64,000 nucleotides of DNA from Amphiura filiformis (taxonomy: Eukaryota > Echinodermata > Ophiuroidea > Amphilepidida > Amphiuridae): positions 30,909,409 to 30,973,408 of the forward strand of contig NC_092628.1 of NCBI RefSeq assembly GCF_039555335.1. The letters run 5' to 3'. The notes under the pieces are model-generated. The model worked only from the letters and a program-made list of their open reading frames with translations, had not been told where the DNA came from and ran no database searches. Each line of letters begins with the position of its first letter. Position 1 is the first letter of the stretch. Positions 43,841 through 55,552 of the stretch are shown here, one piece after another. The position numbers and the translations under genes are program-made.

Positions 43841-44008
43841 TGCAGTCAAGGACTGGGAACACAATCGATTTCAAATGCTCCTTATCTGCTAAGCGAAGGG
43901 CCATAAACACAGCGTTTTGAAGCTTTGTTGGTTCATAAAAATGGGTGATATGAATTATTTTCTTCTGTCGAAGGTTGCCTCCAGATGTCATAATAACACG
44001 AAACCCAC
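43841..44008 (-). CDS. macro-domain gene, exon with middle of the first macro domain
   Basis: Acceptor ttgattttgacag, donor gactgca|gtgagt, phase 1 at both ends. The peptide GFRVIMTSGGNLRQKKIIHI, then NAVFMALRLADKEHLKSIVF, is strongly macro-domain-like. The pattern 'TxGGxL..K.IIH' followed by 'A...AL..A......SI.FP' is typical of the macro repeats in PARP9/PARP14-type and related proteins. This exon gave the first clear identification of the gene. Confidence 0.85.
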
Positions 44009-44079
44009 CTGTCAAAATCAATTGAGCAAATAAACGTTAAAACAGTAGCAATGTTGGGAGCAACAACTGTGGCAACAAT

Positions 44080-44301
44080 AAGGGAACGTTCACAAACACT
44101 TGTTAGGGGGCTGATGAAAAAAAAGCATCACGACATTTTTCGCCCCCCTTTTGACATGAAAATTATGGGTCAACCCCATAGAAAAGCATATAAACTCAAT
44201 TTTTGTGGTCATTTTTTCATTGACCCCTTAGGAGGGTCAAAACTTTCCAGGCCCCCCTTTTGCATCAGAACCCCCTAACAAGTGTTTGTGAACGGTCCCT
44301 A
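44080..44301. mobile_element. MITE, about 222 bp
   Basis: Left end aagggaacgttcacaaacac then ttgttaggggg; the right end is its inverse (ccccctaacaagtgtttgtg, aacggtccct). Lies in the intron between macro-domain exons. No coding capacity. Confidence 0.9.
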
Positions 44302-45245
44302 ACCGAGTGCAAGAACAAAAACGACGCGGTATAAGGCAATAGCAAATTGTAACAATGGCAACTGCTACATCCACACAGCGTTACACCATACACGCCATTG
44401 TTACATTTTCAGAAATATTCGGTGTCTTATTGTTGAAGTATGGTAAGCATGTTAGTCGCTCGGAAGGCACGAATACCTTACAACGCTGCACGAATGCACC
44501 GCTCCGTGGATGTACCAGCAATCACAAAAGCTTCCTAAAGAAACATTAATAAATAGGAAAAGTACAGATTTCGCAGCTTTAGTTGAAGGAATAGCTAAAA
44601 TATTTAAAACAGTATCAACCAGAACAGTAGCAGCAGAACCCAACAGCATCAACCATAATGATCAACTAATTAATATTACACGGTTGTGTGATGTGAACAT
44701 TTACTAATTTTTCTAACAAAACATTATATAATGTTCAATTATAAACCTGAACAATACCAATAGTTATCACACTAATATACACATATATTTTAGTGGAAGG
44801 AGCTATTTTATAGCTATTTTTAACATATATTCTCGTTTCTATATCAAATTATTCATAATTTTCTGCTTTTTTGTAGTAATCTTTATTCTATACATTTGTT
44901 TGCAAACTGAGGGCGCTATTTACATACATTTTAAATTTAAATTGGCCAAAAATTAGTTTTTTGACAAATTTCCTTGCAATTTGTTAAGTCTTTTTTCTGA
45001 TGTGTTAATGCCATTATACGAGTGTCTATCCCTTCTAAAGATGCAAATAAGATGTAAGATACAAAATAGCGCCACCGTTGTTCACCTTTTCTTTAAAATA
45101 ATTACAGTTTACATGCCAACAAACAAGCGTGATTACAGCAACGTGAACAATGCAGAAAACAAAACAGTACAATGATTGTCCGAAAACGGTACTATGAATG
45201 TTCAATTAATGTGTAAAATGTGTCATATTGATTGATATCGCCTAC

Positions 45246-45332
45246 CTTTCACCCTCATGGTCAAATATTCACTTTCTACCCTACTTCCAGCTGCCTCCAT
45301 GATGACCATGGCTGAACTCGGTGTTGACACTC
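45246..45332 (-). CDS. macro-domain gene, short exon in the first macro domain
   Basis: Acceptor attatattcatgaacag, donor gtgaaag|gtaggc, open for 28 codons plus split codons at both ends, phase 1 in and out. The peptide VSTPSSAMVIMEAAGSRVES then EYLTMRVKG aligns with the macro helix region usually written GVA.AI..AAG..l..ec. It joins the exon at 48873 to that at 43841 without a frame break, which is the main support for a real gene. Confidence 0.8.
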
Positions 45333-45570
45333 CTGTTCATGAATATAATTATGACAAGATGCTTTAGATTATTTAACTTCTTCGTGCTAATTAATCTGGT
45401 CATTACACTGGAATCTCTATAACTGTCATACTGCAGTTACTGTCCGTTTTCCTATACACAATACACAGTGCTCTCACCATTGACGCGCGACCTTTACAAA
45501 TAGTGTATGTTAGAAGTATATTGCATTTGCCTAGTTAACATCACTGTGTGAAAAATAACCGGCCAATATT

Positions 45571-45901
45571 TAAACTATTCTCCAAACTTCTAGCAAATAT
45601 ATTTCTCTAACATGACCTAAAATTACAGCTAGGTAAAATGTTCAGAAATAGTCGCACTTTCGTAGAATATGAGTGAGGGCAAAGCATAGCTAGCTCATAG
45701 CTAGCCAACTCCCCGTGTTAATTGAATGGAGATTTGACCGAAAATATTGAGCTATATTGGTAACGGACCGCTCCGTTCTGAAGGATGCCAAAAAAAAACG
45801 GTACAAGCTACATTTAAACTATTCTATGAAATTCTAGAAAATATGGTTTTGTAACATGTCCTAAATTGTTAGCTAATTTAGGTGTTTCGAAATAGTCGCA
45901 C
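45571..45901. repeat. direct repeat, two units about 85 bp, 245 bp apart
   Basis: ttaaactattct, ttctag, aaatat, acatg.cctaaa and aaatagtcgcactttt recur in order at 45571-45657 and 45815-45901. Located in the intron of the macro-domain gene. Confidence 0.65.
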
Positions 45902-47257
45902 TTTTTGTGTTTTAGGAAGGATATGTAAACGACAGATAACACCAAAAATATGAAGAAATTATTTCCAAACCGTGTTAAGTCAACAATCATTATGTTGCTC
46001 ATTTTCAAGAATGCTGGTTAACAAAAAGCAGGCCATTGTCTCATTTCGTGAACAAAGGTCCACATACCATTGTTTCCTTGCGTTTCCTTTATAATCAGTT
46101 ACCCAACTGAAGCTGTATTATAGCACATCATAGCGATACCGCACATATAAAACAGACACATGTGCACAACCAGAGAAAATCCGATTTAATCAGTTGAGCT
46201 GTTTCAATGAGTGTTATCTTGGTTAATAGCTTTTAATGGGGTTTAAGTCCTGCAAAGGTCGAGATGAATTCTACTGTAGACATGACTGCATCATGTTTGG
46301 ATATGTTTTAATACCATTTTTGAAAATCTAATAAATCTATCCTGACTTGAAAGTTGAAAATATGCAAATATCGTCTGCTCACGAGGGCCCATTTTAAAGC
46401 CAGTGGGTGGCCGGTCGAGCCATATTTTTCCAGTTTTAACCATTTAAGTAAGAATGCGTTTAGGATTATATTAAAACGAAGGTGTATCCCCCTCCCGAGT
46501 AAAATTATGCACATGAGTTGGAAATGATACCTTTTTATTTATAATGAACCCTGTTGTCACAATTGTTTTGCGTTTCCAAGTGCGGTAGTACCCATTCTAC
46601 CTCTTCAGTGCTTTCATGCTGTTACATTAAGGTTAGTTGCAAGTCGTTAAAATGTAAGTCATTTGTCCCAACTTGCACCTAAATGGAATCAGTCAAATGG
46701 GTTGTGTTTGTAGGTCAACAGAGCAAAGTTCGACATGAAGTTCATTAATTCATAAATTATGACTTTCCTCTTCTAGAATTACATACGGTCAAAATAGCCA
46801 GTATTGTTTCTTTCACTTTACTTTGTTTTTTCCCCACAATTAGTATTATTTCAGCAGCATGAGTCTAGAATAACAAATTTAAAATCTGAAGGAAATCGTA
46901 CATTAGGGTTTTAACCATAATAGACGCTGCGTGGAAAGAAATGCATTAAAAAAGTGACAGTGAAAACCAACAGTATTTGGGGAATAAAGAACAATCTGCG
47001 GCAAATCGCACATTATTGCTTTAAGTGCTGTTACAAATCAGCCGTTGTATACTATGTAGCTTATACTGGACAATGAGCATTGTGTACATGTTAAGTCAAG
47101 GGCAATAGACATTTTCAGAAAATATGTAGTGCCATTCTGGTGCTATTATAACAATCTGATCCACACCACTCCACGCCATACATAAATTCTCCAGGTCACA
47201 TTTCCCCAATATGAAATTTAAAAAAAGTAAAATTATAATTTTACTTTTTTTAAAAGT
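45902..47257. other. intron sequence, nothing else recognised
   Basis: Part of the 3.5-kb intron between macro-domain exons at 45246 and 48873. No extra exon of matching phase was seen. Confidence 0.45.
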
Positions 47258-47341
47258 TGACAGAGGCGGGGTTCGAACTTACGGCGCACCGCTTTGGATA
47301 CTCTATGAACCTAGCGCCTTAGACCGCTCCGCCACTTGTCT
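47258..47341 (-). mobile_element. tRNA-Leu-like relic or SINE head
   Basis: The minus strand begins gacaagtggcggagcggtct then aaggcgc, and ends with gttcgaaccccgcctctgtc, 84 nt with a long variable-arm layout as in type II tRNAs. The acceptor stem pairs only partly and the T-stem is poor (gtaag against cccgc), so I rate it a pseudo-tRNA. The A-box phrase ggtctaaggcg is shared with the relic at 11205-11330. Confidence 0.55.
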
Positions 47342-48872
47342 TGTTGGTATCCATCTAAAACTTATTTGAACATATAATCGCAACTTCAACATAGGCCTAC
47401 CACGTGGCAAGCAAAGGCAGAAAATGTACCATATTTTGGAATTTTATTTGCCTAAAAACATTAATGTGTATTAATACCATTATTTATATTGTTGAATTCT
47501 TAAGCGCATACAGACAATTAATACGAGGGTACTATGATACACATATTAAATCGATTTTGATTTCGACCACGTGCTCTGCAGTACATCGGGTCGGTTGCGA
47601 GGTATGGCCAGTCAGTCTACCATTTTTCTTGTATACACGTTCGATGTTTTTATCAATTATTTAAAAAATCCACATTAGACTCCATTTTTTTTTCCAGGAA
47701 ATAAAAAGTTAGATTACCATAAAAAGGAAACAGTAATCTGTGGTGGGGTCTAATGTAATCTTTACATCGAATTTTCAACGTTTTTTCTATCCTTATTCTT
47801 GCTCAATTAAAAAAATATTTTGGCCTATATAAAATTGAAATAAAATTCTCTGCCTCTTAAACGACATCAAATGTGCCACAATTTGGTATCAAGAATCGTT
47901 ATATATGATGTGCCGTAAATATTCATATTCCTTTTATACATAGGATGCTTCAATTTTGACACAAAAATATTTCATTCGGCTATTTAAATAAGGTAACCAC
48001 GCTTCCCTAGAATGTGCAATAAATTAGCATTAAAAGTTGTCTTATTTTAGCAGCATTCTAAAAACTCTTGCCGTTTGACGAATAGAGGAGTAAATCTGAT
48101 CGCAGCACACGTGAAATCTAATTGATTTTAGTTACCATGGTTACCGTGGGCTTTCAAAGCATTTCACCGAGATATAAAAAGCACACATTACCAACAGCAT
48201 ACAAAATATATACATTATAGGTAAACAATGCAATACGCTTTAAAAACCAGTGAGTTAAAAGGCTGTCTATGGTATATAGTCTGGAGCCTTACGTCATTTG
48301 GTGAGAAGTTCATGTTTATTTTGTTGTTTGAACTGAAATCTAATCTACATGGACTACTAAATCAAATGAACTATGCTGCAAATTGTTCTGACAGGTTAAG
48401 GGGGTCAAACCCAAGATGGCGGGTAAGTTTTCAAAATCAACTTGGTCCTCAAAATTCTTCCTCCAATCATAAAAAACCAAAAAAGTCAATGATCGCACAT
48501 CTCTAGGATGATTGATTAATGAGTTACATGGTAAAATATTTCAATATTCTCTGATGAAACGAAAATGGTCTCCAACTATTCAGCTTATGGTTAAAACGGC
48601 AGGTCAAAGGGAACCAGTATTATAACCACCATATGATCCTATGTCACCATGGTTAACTTAATCATATTATACCATCTAGCAATTTCAAGTTCAAAAATCA
48701 AAATAAACATGCAAGTCCTACGGGAGGCGATTTGGCTACGTAAGGCACTGTACTAATATGCGATACTGACACTGTGAACTACAGTTTGTCCAGCCCACAC
48801 AATAAATAGCAACAATGGATATTAATTAATTAATTAAAATAATGTAGAAGTGTCTTTAAAAACAAACCTTAC
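47342..48872. other. intron sequence, nothing else recognised
   Basis: Remainder of the macro-domain gene intron. A plus-strand open stretch (48228-48506) has no recognised domain. Confidence 0.4.
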
Positions 48873-49017
48873 CCGAAGCATGTTCTCTGAACCAACTTGG
48901 TCTGAAATTGATGATTGCATCCGTCTTTTGACGTGTGATATCGCCTTGACGAAGTTGAACATGTACGGCTTGTTCTGTCCCTTTAATTGGCAAATACGCA
49001 TCCATAGCAATCACAGT
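48873..49017 (-). CDS. macro-domain gene, first recognised exon (N-terminal macro strand)
   Basis: Acceptor gcattttgtag (AG at 49019-49018), donor gcttcgg|gtaagg (GT 48872-48871). The reading of 48 codons includes MDAYLPIKGTEQ, then AVHVQLRQGDITRQKTDAII. The 'V.l.qGDIT.qktDAIIN' phrase is the hallmark first part of a macro domain. The following NFRPSWFREHASG replaces the usual NAAN..L..GGG. A Met at 49003-49005 could be the start of translation if the AG is not used. Otherwise earlier exons lie further upstream, and I found none. Confidence 0.8.
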
Positions 49018-49227
49018 CTACAAAATGCTATTTCTCGGTAATTATGCATGCCAATTAATTGCCATGAGACAAACTAACGTATTCTTTAAACTATATCACC
49101 TGACTCGATACATGTCGTATTTCGACACTAGAGTATTGAGCACATTGTATTATTGTTATCACATGTGCACAGGTATCTGATTGTCCGTAAATAGACCACA
49201 GACGTATTCTCGTATAGCTGCCATTAA

Positions 49228-49896
49228 GGGCTCTGGTATCAGCGTTTCGACAGTATTTTTTGTGGGACATGAGAGCACATCAGACATATCGAATTACATT
49301 CTGAATACGAAGAATGCCGTTCTGATTTCAAATAATTTAGATTTTTTGAAATTCGCGATATGATACACATTTCATGGTAAATGATTAAAAACTGATATTT
49401 TTGATATTTTAACAGTCCTCGAAGTAAACTTTATAAATCTAATGATATGTACTTAAAGTGTATGTAGCTGGGATGAAAAGCCGACGATCATTTGAAAATT
49501 TTAACCTTTCGTATTGAAGATATGGAATTTTTCCCCAAACACCCCCAAAAATTGGTCTTTTTGGGGAAAAAATGTATATCTTCAATATGAAAGGTCACAA
49601 GTTTCAATTGATCGTCGGCTTTTCATCTCAGATACATACACTTTAAGTATATAGCTTTAGATCTATAACGTTTATTTCGAGGACTGTTATATATCGAAAA
49701 TTAAAAAAAATATCACATTTTAATAATTTGTCATACAATTTGTATAATATCGCGAATTTCAAAAACAATCTAAATTATTTGATACCGGAAGGATATTCTT
49801 CGTATTCAGAATGCAATTCGATATGTCTCATGTACTCTAGTGTCCCACTAAAAACACTGTCCAAGCGCTCATACCAGAGCCTCGGGACCAGAGCCC
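49228..49896. mobile_element. 669-bp near-complete palindrome with TTAA target duplication, copy 2
   Basis: Same family as 25579-26202: gtgggacatgagagcacatc, cagacatatcgaattacatt and aaaagccgacgatcatttg on the left, mirrored on the right. The loop is slightly larger, around ccccaaacacccccaaaaat. TTAA flanks both ends (49224-49227, 49897-49900). The ends read gggctctggtatcag and accagagccc. Confidence 0.9.
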
Positions 49897-49900
49897 TTAA

Positions 49901-50606
49901 ATAATCACATTCTTGTTTACGTGAGCATAATGTCCGCCTTTTTCATCGATGAATCTATAAATTTTTATATTCTAAGCGCGCTTCAATCACAGGGTTGCAT
50001 AGTTACGCGTACGTACGCACTTCCGTATCCAGTTGGGACTATATTTGGTATTTCATGACATTGTATTTCTTAATTACAATAATTATCGAATATAATAATT
50101 TACTTTTGGTGTTGATCACCATATAGCAGCCATAGATTGAAATAGTTCTCATATTTTTGCTATATTTAGCTGCTTTGACGTATACAACTTGAACTGATTA
50201 CAACTGACCCGAGTCACCTGCATGTATTATGCATATCGACACCCTCATAACCTAATTGCCGAAGTTAGTTTTTGCAGTTTTGAGGAAAAGGCAAAAAACT
50301 GACAAAATTAATAACTGTGGTGTTGGTGTTATTTTGGGCATAATGTGCATAAGATTTACGTATTAAATAATAAAGACAACGTCACTGATATAGTGGTACA
50401 ACGGTCTTGGAATACCTGTCTGAAAATACATAAATAAATTGAAATAAATTGCCTCTCACAGACTTCGGCAGAAAATCATTAATGTGTGTGAGGGCGCTCT
50501 CTATTGTAATAATGGTTACAAGGATAGCAGATAGGGAGACTGATCCCCTCTAATAGGCCTATACATGTTTATAAATTATATTTGACCATATTTAAATATG
50601 CACTTT
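49901..50606. other. non-coding stretch, nothing recognised
   Basis: No exon found upstream of the macro-domain gene's first recognised exon in this part. AT-rich. Confidence 0.4.
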
Positions 50607-50645
50607 TAAGAAACTAAACGGCTGTTCAAGAAACTAAACGGCTGT
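50607..50645. repeat. perfect 19-bp tandem duplication
   Basis: aagaaactaaacggctgtt occurs twice in a row, separated by one c. Looks like a recent replication slip. Confidence 0.9.
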
Positions 50646-50689
50646 TAATAAGATAAAGCGTCGCCCTATTCGCATATCAAGGTGCTTCA

Positions 50690-50945
50690 TTATGTACACC
50701 ACCAGATTCCTATTACTGCCGCCCTAGAGGTACACTACTGTCCAGCTACTCTGTGTGTACCCGAGTGGGTACCATGGTTACTATACCAGTGCAGTAGTGC
50801 ATGTGTGTACTGTGTGATTCCGATGTACATGTACGTACTTTAGAACAGATTCAGTCTCTAGAGTACCAATGAAGTAACTGCGCGGCAGTGTACCTCTGAA
50901 CGCCAGCAATGAGAATCTGGTTGTGTACTGTGGTGTACATCTAAT
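50690..50945. mobile_element. foldback element, about 255 bp
   Basis: gtacaccaccagattcctat and agaggtacactactg face cagtgtacctctgaacg and gagaatctggttgtgtactg. No coding capacity. Confidence 0.7.
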
Positions 50946-51604
50946 CTAGCAAGTTATGATACCCAGTTCGGTATTATGTACTCGATATTGTCAAGATGTA
51001 GGCAATTAGATAATGACAATATAATATAACACAATACAATCGGTAATTACAACACTTGAACTTTGATTTAATACTATTGTATCACGTCTCACATTAGTAC
51101 AAGGTCATCTTATATTCCATTTGGGTGATTTGGTCAAAAATAATGACAAAATATGCTATTTAGATATATTGTTAAAATATTATAGTATAGGAATGTCGTG
51201 TTATTATGTGTTTTGTGTGGTAAATCGTCTTATTGGCTTTTGATTGAAATATGAGGGCACTCTTCATGCTTTGCATCAGACAGGAGACTCAAAATCATGC
51301 AACTACCCAGCAAACACGAAATGTTTCGGCACCATTCGCAAAAGGTTAGAAGACGTTGTCAGACGTTTAAATGTCGGGTTATAAAAAGGGTACATAAAGG
51401 ATATCAAACGTTTTCATAACCTTCAATATATTTTTGATAACTTACTGCAAATATTTTAACATGATATTATTTTTAGTGTTGACAAAATATTTGGCAAAAA
51501 AGGTTTGCACAAAATATTTTACAATAATATTTTGAAAACATGTTAAAAATATTGTTGTAGTGTGTTTTCATACAAAACGTTTTAAACGTTTTCATGACCT
51601 TAAT

Positions 51605-53209
51605 CAGTGGACTTCGGTTGTATATATAAATGCGCACGTGACATCTACAAGTCGCCATACCGTATTAAACGATATAAGGTACCCGGATGTACATAAACTC
51701 CCCGTGCAAAAGTATAGGGGAAAATGACAGGTCGCAAGGAAAATTGCTTTTGCAAAATAGTGGCATTGATTGCAAAGGGTAAAATAACTTGACCCGAAAG
51801 ATAAACTCTTTATTAACGTTTTCCATCACGGAAAAAAAATAACTACGGAAAAGCTAGATATAGCTGATTTACAAACTTATATTTCATAATTTCCGTGCTA
51901 AATGGGCGTGCCAATTGGCCATATCTATGACGTAGTGCTGGTTTCATACTATCATGCTGCTTGCCGCCGAGCGGCGTGACACACGCGCATTGTAGACAAA
52001 CAGACACAATCAAGACTTGTGAATGGCTGATAAGTCATGCCTCTTGTCGCAACGGCATGAAAGTATGAAAGGGGACATGATTGGCTTTAAGGTCAGACTG
52101 TGCAGGCGGCGGATCGAGCCGGCAACATGTGAAACCGCCCGGCCGTATGGCATTTTCCAATATACAGCTCAACTTACCGTACTTTGCCTAACCAGACAGT
52201 CCATGCCAAAATTATTACTACACCTTTACATTTCATCGAATCTCTTTTTGATGTCTGTCATTTTGAACATCACACTTGAAAGATGTATGCTATGTAGAAA
52301 CTTTATTTTGCAATTTCATAATTTGCATATTATTAGCATATTTGCAAGAAAAAACATGAAAATCAATAAATACCTATATTTTTCACAATTTCAATATTTT
52401 ATTAGAAATTAAGCATGTAGGCCGTTTGTTATGACTTGATGAATGAAGCTGTTAAAACAGATTTTGATATTTTGGCTTATTTTTCCTTTTTTGCCCCAAA
52501 ATGTGTAAAAATCAACATTTTTTGGATGACCTATATTTTCTTTGAATATTTATTTAGGTATAATACAGTGCAGAAAAAGATGTCAAAAAAATCTGTTAAA
52601 ACAGATTTCCAATAAATTGTTCCATTTTCGGTTAAATACTCAATTTTCATGCGCGGGATATTTGAAACATAAAATGAAAACATGTCCATTGCACTTTTTC
52701 CTCGAGATGTACTATAATATCAAGGTTACGGATATATTATAATCCCTTCTTATCTTCACTGATCCATCAGATACCTATTGTTATGAATGATCAATGAAAA
52801 GGTTCAGAACTGGGCTACTAATGGCCTGTCAAGTATCTATAGTTATTTTCATGACTGTGTCAACTCAAAAATCATGCAAGGTCGAATGTAGGAAAAGTAT
52901 GATCAGTTGAGCTGTAGTCGGTTAATTTTGTGGGGTTCATTATCGAACCCCAATGGTTTTAGCTTGTATTTATATTATTTATCAACATAGGCCTATTTGT
53001 TTGTGATATTTCAAGCGTTTTAAAATTTCAAAATAATCCCATTCAATTACACGGTTGACGATGAAAATTTACTGAATTTAGAGAATGCAATGCGGCCACC
53101 ACCTGGAACTGTGGTCGCAATTTCAGTGATTGACAGTGAGGTAACACGAACATGGCACTGGCCATCTGGTCACGTGCGCATTTATATATGCGCATTTATA
53201 TATACAACC
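51605..53209. mobile_element. 1.6-kb non-autonomous transposon with about 37-bp inverted repeats
   Basis: The left end cagtggacttcggttgtata then tataaatgcgcacgtgac is the inverse of the right end (gtcacgtgcgcatttatata, then tacaaccgaagtccactg). Both ends are flanked by TTAAT, so the target duplication is TTAA or TTAAT. The right arm has a short internal duplication of tgcgcatttatata. The interior has an open run of 129 codons (52023-52412) with no recognised domain and no transposase. Confidence 0.85.
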
Positions 53210-53224
53210 GAAGTCCACTGTTAA

Positions 53225-53650
53225 TATTGCTTACTTGCTTACTTGCTTAAGATGAGTGGTGTCCTCGAACTACAACAGCACGCCAAACCCTTCTGTCCTG
53301 CATGGCCGTTCCCAAATCCATAACATCCAGTCCAGTGTCCTGTTTCAATACATCCACGTATGTTAGAGGGGGTCTACCAGGTTTTCTGTTTCCATGTTTT
53401 GGTGTCCAATGGATCAGCTTAGCTACAGGTTCATTTTTGCTTCTGTATGCGTGCCCAGCAAAACGTGTCCTCCTCTCTCTGATCTTCTGCGAAAGTTTCG
53501 GTAGGTCACCATATAGCTCTTTGTTCGTGATGTGCTGCTTCCAATTGATGTTGTATACTGATCTAAGCATTCTTGTGTAGCAACCATCAAGTTCTTTACA
53601 TAGTCTGGGAGACATAGTCCACGCTTCACATCCATAGGTTAGTATAACCA
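53225..53650 (-). pseudogene. 3' fragment of a non-LTR retrotransposon (reverse transcriptase C-terminus)
   Basis: The minus-strand peptide starts YGCEAWTMSPRLCKELDG, then NWKQHITNKELYGDLPKLSQ, KIRERRTRFAGHAYRS, RKPGRPPLTYVDVLKQDTGL, and ends RAVVVRGHHSS with stop near 53247. YGxExWTL and RRxxxxGHxxR, followed by a GRPPLTY.D.L..D tail, are typical of the C-terminal region of LINE endonuclease-reverse transcriptases. No catalytic YxDD portion remains. The 3' end is followed by an aagtaagc tandem tail (about 53225-53245), as in LINEs with microsatellite tails. 5'-truncated on insertion. Confidence 0.8.
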
Positions 53651-54365
53651 GACATTAACCCTAGAACTACTGAGCCATATTTTGCAACAACCCCCCCGCC
53701 AACGCCATATACCGTTGAATTTGGTACTAATGTATTGTTATGGGTCGCCTCTATCCAGTGATACCAAAATAAGTATAAACATTCCCCACATAATGTCGCT
53801 ATTGACGTCATAATGTGAGTGCGCCAAATTTGGGAGGTTCTGGATATGTACAAACGTATAGGCAAAATTGATTTTCAGCTAAAAATTCTATAAAAATGCG
53901 ATTTTCAGCGAATTTTCTCCTAAACAACAAGTAAAAAATCAGTAGCTCCTGCAATAATTTCACAAGAGTGAAATGAAAATCATTGGGGCCTCACCAACCC
54001 CACTCTATGGTAATCTTTGATGGCCGGTCCTACAGTGGGTAATGTGCTGGGGTAAAAACGTTATCACTAAAATGAACGCAAAGGATGGTCTACGTTTAGC
54101 TTAAGTCGTTTGGGCGTAAATGCGTGCGTTCTTTTTATGACGGATAAAACATCTTGGGGTCGTATATAGTTCTAAGTGTACGCAGTTACTTCATAAGGCC
54201 AATAAATAATAAGACTCATATCTGTCGCTTGCGTTCGGTTTGCAGTGCATTCGCAGAAATTAAATTTCCCCCATTGAAAAAAATAAAATAAACAAAAGTA
54301 TTAGTAAAAGATATGTGTTTATACGAGTGTGACGGTAGGAGCCATATTTATCAAAAAATGTTTTT
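53651..54365. other. unannotated sequence between nested elements
   Basis: Contains a C-rich patch (caacccccccgccaac, about 53689) but no supported exon. Confidence 0.35.
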
Positions 54366-54470
54366 TTAATGATATGAAAACGTTTTATACCCTTTAAATG
54401 CTCTTTATAAATTATGACCCGACATTTAAGCAACCTTTTAAAACCTTTTGCGAATGATGTCAAAAATGTT

Positions 54471-55156
54471 TTTTGTTAAATAAGGCTACCCATATCATTT
54501 TACAGGTTTGCATTTCGTCAAATAGTTTTCGATTTATATTAAAAAATATGTAGGGGGGAACTTATAAGTTGTGCACCCTATAGGAACGGAGTCAAGGAAT
54601 CCAATTACCGCATTTATATTTTCATATGTCGTGCTATATTATTTAGCTAAAGCAAATAATATATCAACAATTTTGGGCATTTTCATGTAAGTTATGAATG
54701 TTTTGAGCATTGAACTTATTTTGACTGACTTTGAGTCTGCAAAAAATACAAGAGGGGAAGAAAAAATCACCCCACACGTGATTCAGGCATTAAGATGCCA
54801 TTTTAGTCCTTAATACATGTATGTGAGGATATTGTTGATGCCAAAACATCAATCTTCTTAGACAATCTTTAATAGCCTAGCGTCGGATCACCGTTAGCGA
54901 AAGTGAGATATTGTGGCTGACTAAAGCTTTAACAAGAAGCATGGCATAGAGAGCTACATTTCCAAACCACTCAGTGCAAGAAAAACAGTCAAACATCCGT
55001 ATAACATTTCCTGATGATCATTTCCCATGAACGTGGCCTTCATTTTCGTCACCGCTGTCTACCAAAACGTGTTAGTATCAGTTTGGTTCACAGTGCAGTG
55101 AACCTGTAGAACTATGGCATTAGAATCGAGGATAATAGACTTTAACCTATATATAA
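54471..55156. other. non-coding upstream region of the transporter gene
   Basis: No recognised exon, TATA box or CpG-rich patch found. Confidence 0.35.
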
Positions 55157-55391
55157 TAGGCTGTATCAAAATGATTGGTACCCAACCCAACCACTTTGAG
55201 TTTTATTGAAAAGCATATCTCTAAATGCAACATTGGAATCTCTTGATGAATGACCACAATTTACATGATTTATGGTTTAATGTCCTTTTATAACATTTCT
55301 AGAAAATAAGACTCCTTGCATTTTGATGTGGCGGTCTTGTCGATGATCACTAACAAGTGATGGGTACCGATCATTTTGAGACAGCCTGTAT
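55157..55391. mobile_element. MITE about 235 bp, 160 bp upstream of the transporter start codon
   Basis: The left end taggctgtatcaaaatgatt then ggtaccca is the inverse of the right end (tgggtaccgatcattttgag, acagcctgta). TA flanks. It sits where promoter elements of the transporter gene would be expected. Confidence 0.85.
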
Positions 55392-55552
55392 AGTCATAGT
55401 CACGAGTTAACAACTAACTAGGACGCGATAACCTTATCGTTTGTTTTTAGTTATCACAAACGCTCGTCAAATAACATACTCATTCCAGGACTGTGCTTCA
55501 ATAGAGAGAGAAGTTTCCTAAATCAAAGATCGTATTTCGCCGCCGAGTCAAA

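Larger units (their letters stand above)
51306..54470. mobile_element. foldback element (cccagcaaac family), copy 3, split by later insertions
   Basis: The left part (51306-51604) starts cccagcaaacacgaaatg and includes gcaaaaggtta and tttaaatgtcgggttata. The matching inverse right arm appears at about 54366-54470 (tatgacccgacatttaag, cctttt, gcgaatgatgtcaaaaatgt). About 2.75 kb of other elements separate them. The extreme right end is decayed. Confidence 0.75.

Noticed and set aside
44051-44278. 75-codon open frame on the plus strand
   Set aside because: Lies inside the MITE 44080-44301 and in an intron of the minus-strand gene.
47258-47341. Functional tRNA-Leu gene
   Set aside because: A-box and B-box words are present, but the acceptor and T stems pair poorly; treated as a relic or SINE head.
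52023-52412. 129-codon open frame inside the 1.6-kb element as a transposase
   Set aside because: No DDE, helix-turn-helix or zinc-finger pattern; too short for a transposase.
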